Assembly (NCBI GenBank): GCA_033439765.1
Contig: JAULSN010000001.1
Coordinates: 6,510,001 to 6,574,000 of the forward strand
DNA from: Lasiosphaeria ovina
Lineage: Eukaryota; Ascomycota; Sordariomycetes; Sordariales; Lasiosphaeriaceae
DNA length: 64,000 nucleotides
Reading direction: 5' to 3'
The position numbers were made by a program, and so were the translations under genes. A model generated the notes under the pieces. That model was not told the DNA's origin. It did not search any database and worked only from the letters and a program-made list of their open reading frames with translations. Positions 58,729-64,000 of the stretch are shown in pieces (position 1 is the stretch's first letter; each line of letters opens with the position of its first letter).

Positions 58729-59183
58729 CTTCCATGGAGGCAAACGCCTTGAATTTCTTGTTAAAGCTGTCGTGCCCAGCTTTTTGGGGGGGGGGGGGGG
58801 AACAGAGAAAAGAAAAGCGCATTCTAATAGGCAACAGTATACCCATTCATTCAGACCGGACAACTGCCAACATATCAGGATATTTCCCAAATCTAGCCGT
58901 CACATGGCTCAAGCTGAAGTTACACCACTTCTCAAGACTTACTCAGAGGATAACTAGGACCTGGTGCCGCGTTGCGCATTGCACATTGCGCACTGGACAC
59001 GGGCAGAGCTTGTGGTATGAATCCAGCGGAAAGCGCCCGCCTCGCTGCCTCGCGACCGTTCCAGCATACACCAATACTGCTCTAGCCTGGCAGAAATATT
59101 CTTGGCTCTTTCATATGGTCGTGGGTATTAAAACATGCAAGAAAACAACCCCCAAACGCGAAGGATTTTCTGTCATTCTATCA
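58729..59183. other. Convergent 3' spacer with G15 run
   Basis: The 455-bp tail-to-tail spacer contains a G15 homopolymer (58786-58800) in the presumed TRAPPC2L 3' UTR. No gene is seen. Confidence 0.6.
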
Positions 59184-60897
59184 TCAGTCCCCGTTGGTTA
59201 GAGTGAACGCCTCGAACGACGTGTCCTCGGTGTCTTCCCAGCCCTCGCCGTCTATTCTGGCCATCTTGGCCCAGCCTCGCACGAGGGCTCGCCAGTAGCA
59301 GGCCTCGGCCGCCGGACTGAAGTAGCCTCCGCCGACGAAAAGATCACGCTGGCGCCTGCCGATGCCCTCGGCAATGCGGGGGTTCGCCTCGAGCCAGGCG
59401 ATCGTGTCCCCAAGGTCAGACCAGTCCGGTGCCACAAATACGATGTTAGCCTCTTCCGGGCTGTATTGCATGGGCCAGGCCTTACGGATCCGCTCCGAAG
59501 GCTCCCAGGAAGAAGCGGCAGCGGCAGCGGCAGTGGGCCTACCGCGAGCCGTCTTGGCATGGGACTTGCTCTTTCTCGCGTCCCAACGACCGCTCCCCTT
59601 GGAATTCTTGGACCTACCGCTCGTGGAAAGGTCCAGACTGCTCGAGAAGAGGGGCCGGACGAGGTGCGTCGTGTGCTGCATCCAGTGCATGGGCGGCGTG
59701 ATGACGACGCTCGCGCACATCTGGACGAACTGAAATCGCCCGCTGTACGACACACCCTCGGTATGCAGGACGTATTTGTACCTGCAGAACTCCTCGATGG
59801 GCAGCGCGTTGCTCGCGTTGTCCCCTTTCCACTGGAGAGGCTGCACGTCGGCCCACGCCTGGCCCTTGGCCGCCGCCACCAGATGTTGCCGCAGCCGTGG
59901 ACTGTGTATGCTGTTGAACCACGTCGTCCCACGCCATATGGCCTTGGGGATCTTGTGGTTCCACCGCCCGGCCCCTTCGTACTCGCGTTCCAGGGCCGTG
60001 ATTGCTTTCGCCCCTCGTCCCATGGACCCGACAAACGGCAGCTTCCACGCCCAAAACGAAAAGTGCGGCATCAGGAACGTCCGCGAGTTGGGGTCCGTTG
60101 GTGCGTGCGCCAACACCGCTGGCCGGCTGTACGTCCACGCCGTGCCGAACGGTTGGTCTTGGAAGTTGAGCGTGAAGACGGTATCGGGCAGGGGCGTCGG
60201 CGACGTGACCAAGGCGCGGTGCAGTTGGTGCAGCGCAGCACTTCGGGACTAGATTTGCAGTGTGAGAGGGGCTCTAGTCTTGGTCTCTCGTGCATGCAAA
60301 TATATCTGACGGGATGTTTGGTCTCTGGGAGAGGGCAGTCGAAAAGGGGTGGGAGTTGCACTTACGTTGACCATCTCCTTGGAGAGATCTGCCTTTCTTT
60401 GTGCGTGGATTATATATATCTGTGTTTATTGTGTGCACTTATCAGCGTGTTTTCTCTTTCACATGCGCTGCTACTTAAATGAACGAAGCGACAGGACCTG
60501 TGGCCGAGCATGGACTTGGAGTTGGCTTTCTGGAAAGACACACCTTTCCGTCTTTTATCCGACCTTGCAGCGGCCCCAGGTCACCCGTCTGCTTCACTTT
60601 GAACGGGCCCTGGGCAACGGCATCGTCAATCTCCTTGGTGAGCCCAGGGAACGTGGCCTCGCACTCCCCCTCGCCTAGCGACAGGTTCTCAAGCACTTCC
60701 GAAGGGAGCGCGGGTCTCGGGACGTAGGGCGAGACTCGCATTGACGGCGGCCTGTTGATATCGCCGTAGTCGTCGTCCGACGGCGTCCTCCACACGAATA
60801 CCAAGCAGAACAGCGCCAGACACGAGCCCAACAGCAGCGTCAGCTGCCGAATCTGCCGGCGTTGGCGCGCTTTCAGCAGAAGTCGTCTCTCGCCCAT
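59184..60897 (-). CDS. GT90 (CAP10-like) glycosyltransferase, type II membrane protein
   Basis: CAP10/GT90 enzymes are Golgi xylosyl- or glucosyltransferases; the acceptor is unknown here. Three exons: 60897-60544, 60419-60366 and 60248-59184, giving 490 aa. The only in-frame ATG near the start is at 60897 (MGERRLLLKARQ), followed by a type II anchor (QLTLLLGSCLALFCLVFVW). The 54-nt middle exon is supported by the family motif that forms across both junctions: GRIKDGK|IYIIHAQRKADLSKEMVN|SRSAALHQ. Catalytic-region landmarks are HFSFWAWKLPFVGSMGRG, KAIWRGTTWFNSIHSPRLR, ALPIEEFCRYKYVLHTEGVS, YSGRFQFVQMCASVVITPPM and DLGDTIAWLEANP. A basic, Ala-rich insert (about residues 365-410) interrupts the last third. 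Confidence 0.9.
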
Positions 60898-62190
60898 GGC
60901 GTCGTCGTCGTCGTCGTCGTCGTCTCCCAGGGCAGACCCGAAGGAGGGCGGGGATGCATCTACAAGGGCACCCACGTCGACTTTGGGCGGGCAAGAAGAA
61001 GGGAAAGTAGGATACCGCGAGATGACAGAATCGAACTGGTGATGAGTACGTTGGTAGGTAAGGCATGTACAAGTACGCAGTAAAAAGGCCAACTATCTAG
61101 AAGACAAGGTCTCTGTGCCATGGAAACCTATGCTACATACCTTGCCTACTTACCCAGCCTCGCGTCACTTGCCTGCCAAAGAGCCAAGTATATGTGCATG
61201 TACAGTACCTACCTGCCCACCTGACACACCCTCACTTCCTCATATTACTGCGCAATTGGGGCTGCTTGGGGAGGGCGTATAAGCGAAGGTGAGTGAGTGA
61301 GGGGTCTGTCAGGTTGCGTCGAGTTTCCCGGCGGGAGTGGCTCCGGGGGCAGGTGTGTGTACATTCTAGGTAGTATAAGCGTGTAAAGCACCATTTTTTG
61401 TTGGCATGTACACTGGACATGGAGAGGACGTGGTTAAAAGAGGGGCCGGCCGGGGGAGAAAAGGAAGGGAGTGCGTCTTCTGGAGATCCCGGCAAAACCG
61501 GCAATTGTATATCTCTTCTGTCTAGGTACTACTGTCCAGCGACGATTCGAGGTGCTGATGAAACCCGCTGCTTGTCTTGCATTTCGTTTATGTGCTCTCT
61601 TGGAACAAAAATGTCATGCACGGCGACTATGGACCTTATGTTCGAAGTGCTTGGTTCCATCTTGAGACTCCGGACCGCCTCCATCATCTCTCGGTGGGCA
61701 GCAGTCTTGCCTAGCGGCGCCCGCCCGCTGTGCTCGTTGCTTGTCCGTCTGGTCGGAGCCGAGTGGTGGAGTGAACGAGTAGGGAAATGAGGAGATGGCA
61801 AGGCCGTCCGTCTTGGAGTCAGTCCATTGTATTGTGGGGGAGGAATAAGGGCCGTCTTCCCCACAGTTAGGCCACCAATCGTCGTCCATCCACCAAACGG
61901 CTCCCCCCTCTCTTCTCCGATCTCATGCAGGCACAAAAGGGACGAATAAGGGCGATCCGTTGTCTGTTCCCTCGGTAGCACATGGTACGTAGCTAAGGTT
62001 GTATTGCCAGATGAGGTGGGCATGGGTAGGTGGGTAGGTAGGTAAATCGCCCGGCACATCTCACAAGCGATCCGACTGCCCGCCTGCTCCGTATGTACGT
62101 CTTCCCCTGCTACCGTCCCATTCACCACAACCCTGCCTGATAGCCAACTGCCCTCACATAGCTTCTTCTTAGCCGTCTTCTTCAGGATAT
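60898..62190. other. Intergenic: GT90 promoter and AFG1 3' region
   Basis: The 1.29-kb spacer holds (GTC)8 at 60901-60924 directly upstream of the GT90 ATG. A 199-codon minus-strand frame (61529-62128) has no ATG at its head and no family signal, so it is not annotated. Confidence 0.5.
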
Positions 62191-64000
62191 CTATTCCTCA
62201 GCTGAAGTTTTTTCGCCTTTTTTGTAAAGAGCAATCCCGAACCTCTCCAAACCCGCCAGCTCTGTGAGCTCGGTCGACGGGCCCAAAACAATTTCACTTT
62301 GGGAAGCCCTTGATGGGCTTGGAGACACCGGCCGGGACGCCTCGGAGCCTTCCCAGTGCCTAGCATCGCCTGGGAGAGGCTTCCACCAGTCGCCCTCTCT
62401 CGAATGCCATTGCCCGCTGCAAAGCTCCCACAACCGGCTCGTCGCTCGTTTGTATGCGAACCGCTCGTCCTCTCCCGTGAATGCCCCGGTCTGGCCGAAG
62501 TCGACCTTCCGCTCCGTCTCCAGCCCGAAATCAGAGTCCTGGTCGGGGTCGTACTTGGCCTTGGAAGAGTCGGCATACGTGGATATGTTGGGGCGGAAAG
62601 GCGAAATCTGGTCCTGAAAGACCTCGGCGATCGTTTCCGCGTACGTCGCGTCACCGCCATCGTCCTCTTGCGCGGCTGGCGTCTGGCTCCCGCTGGACGA
62701 CAGAGGCTTCTTTCTCATTTCTGGGAAGAATAGATCGTCAGGGCCCGCGCCCGCCCTAATGACCAGTTTGCATCGCGACTCGTAGAGAGCGTCCAGCAGG
62801 GTGATGAATCTCCGCGCTTCGTTCTTCATGGACAGAGTCAGGATCGGAACCTGGTCAATAATAAACGTATGGTAGTTCGAAGCCAGCGTGATGTAGTTAG
62901 CTGGCCCGAAGGAGCTCACGAGTTCCGTGAAATTCCAATATGCGAAGCCGTCGTGCTGTCGCGGGGCAATAACCTGGCGGCCATAAACGACCAGGTTAGA
63001 CGGCTCCCAGACAGTAGATAAATGATCCAGAAATTCATCTCCGTATCGTAAGGCCGACTTCCACCGCTCGTCGCCCTCGGATAGGACGAAATACATGGCT
63101 GGCATTTGATGACTGCTGGCCTGTGTATGGCCTGTGTGGCCTGGCTCGCCAATGCACTCTCGTGTCGCTCCAGGACCTACCATTCCTTGTGACAATAATT
63201 ACCTGTATGCCGGTTGAGAGAAGGACTCTGAGTCCATCAATTTGCTGTCCGTGGGAATTCCCGAGTCTCCTGAACTGCGTAGCTGGCCGTCCGGCATCTC
63301 TCTCCTTCTCCAGTCTTCAGTGCCCTCGATGTGCCAGAAATCACACCGGGCTTTCAGGACATCTAAGAAGGCGGCGAAGTCGCTCGACTGGCCAAACAAC
63401 TCACAGCCGAACCGGCGCTTCCCAAGGCCTAGGATCTTCTCAACCAACCCCCCCCCGTAGCGGGTGGAGAGTATGAGGCGCCAGTTGCCTTTTCGAGCTC
63501 TTCGGGCATCCAGTTGGACGACACAATGAGAACACCGCCAAGCTGGAAGAATGCAATGAACAGATTGCTCATGATCTTGCTCGCAGCTCGGTCGGGGAGT
63601 TGAAACTCGTCGAGAAAGAGTATGGGAGACTGCTCGACCATCTCTTTCGCCATCCACAGTATCGAGTACTGCTGGTCGCCCCGGGCGAGCTGGGGACGCG
63701 ACTTTCTGAACTGCTCCAGCCGGGAGAAGGCGTGGAGCATAAACGTATTGAAATACCACCTCTTCTTGCGGCGCGTAGGCAGACCCTCGGCGAGGAGGTC
63801 CAGGAGCATCGACTTCCCCGTCCCAACCTCCCCGGAGAGGAAAAGCCCCTTGGGACTATCAATGTGCAGGGCGGCCTGGTAGCTCGTCAAGACTCTCATT
63901 AGCGAGAGGTTGTCGCTCGCCTCAGACTCGGCCTTCTCAAAGAAGCGCGCAAAGAGAGAGTTCCGCCGGATGGGGTGCTTCTTCGTGGCAAGCCCATCTC
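62191..64000 (-). CDS. AFG1: AFG1-type mitochondrial AAA ATPase, partial and frameshifted
   Basis: Afg1/LACE1 is a mitochondrial AAA-type ATPase linked to degradation of respiratory-chain subunits. The start lies beyond the right edge. Readable from the edge leftwards: LTSYQAALHIDSPKGLFLSG, Walker A in GEVGTGKSMLLDLLAEGL, KKRWYFNTFMLHAFSRLE, and Walker B in SPILFLDEFQLPDRAASKIM, then IAFFQLGGVLIVSSNWMPEE. The frame then breaks at a C9 run (63448-63456): ELEKATGASYSPPAT is in one frame and GGLVEKILGLGKRR in the next. Downstream, FLDVLKARCDFWHIEG leads to intron 63202-63116 (SQPAY|SSHQMPAMYFVL), then FTELVSSFGPANYITLASNY and the C-terminal IDQVPILTLSMKNEARRFIT, ending at 62191. The frameshift could be a real mutation or a homopolymer sequencing error. 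Confidence 0.85.

Noticed and set aside
61529..62128. 199-codon minus-strand frame in the GT90/AFG1 spacer
   Set aside because: It begins at a GTG, not an ATG, has no recognisable domain, and is rich in Arg/Pro/Thr as expected for chance frames in GC-rich DNA.

Overview
The window looks like nuclear DNA of a filamentous ascomycete, most likely a Sordariomycete. Genes carry short introns (about 50-300 nt) with GTRNGT-type donors, CTAAC/CTGAC branch sites and C/TAG acceptors. The products are eukaryotic housekeeping proteins with fungal family members: a Neurospora-type complex I PSST subunit, Rsp5, Spo14, Mpp10, Rsm24/mS35 and Alg13. Intergenic DNA is long and holds simple repeats and MITE-like elements. 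I reconstructed exon structures by hand by matching reading frame, splice consensus and family motifs. There is no transcript evidence.

Layout, left to right: RTF1 (-) diverges from COQ7 (+); SPO14-type phospholipase D (-), a 5.5 kb single exon, diverges from gamma-tubulin (+); complex I NDUFS7/PSST (-); MPP10 (-); a 3.7 kb gene-free stretch; an SPX-domain membrane protein (+); a small secreted protein (-); nitronate monooxygenase (+) converging on a YtcJ-like amidohydrolase (-); the Rsp5 HECT E3 ligase (-) in seven exons; a 5 kb gene desert holding three related MITEs; a Pab2-like RRM protein (-); a basic SAP-like protein (+) whose 3' half is broken by a segmental duplication and a minisatellite; AIP1 (+); ALG13 (-) diverging from mitoribosomal mS35/RSM24 (+); an ALDH3-type aldehyde dehydrogenase (+); RRP4 (-) diverging from mitochondrial MCT1 (+); TRAPPC2L/TCA17 (+); a GT90 CAP10-like glycosyltransferase (-); and an AFG1-type AAA ATPase (-) running off the right edge.

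The genes do not form a biosynthetic cluster. They are ordinary core genes: transcription elongation, rRNA processing and RNA decay, mitochondrial translation, respiration, ubiquinone and fatty acid synthesis, cytoskeleton, and ubiquitin and membrane traffic. Several are arranged head-to-head with short shared promoters (ALG13/mS35, 362 bp; RTF1/COQ7, 634 bp; RRP4/MCT1, 639 bp).

The most unusual locus is 42.1-44.5 kb. A nearly identical 274-bp direct duplication of coding sequence brackets a 690-bp insertion with two interleaved minisatellites (77-bp and 71-bp units). The first copy carries a stop and frameshift. The same protein contains a seven-residue match to the histone H3 N-terminal tail. 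Other points worth a second look are the MITE trio, the HECT catalytic Cys codon split by an intron, three GC-AG introns, a stop-free 3n intron in the aldehyde dehydrogenase, and an apparent frameshift at a C9 run in AFG1.
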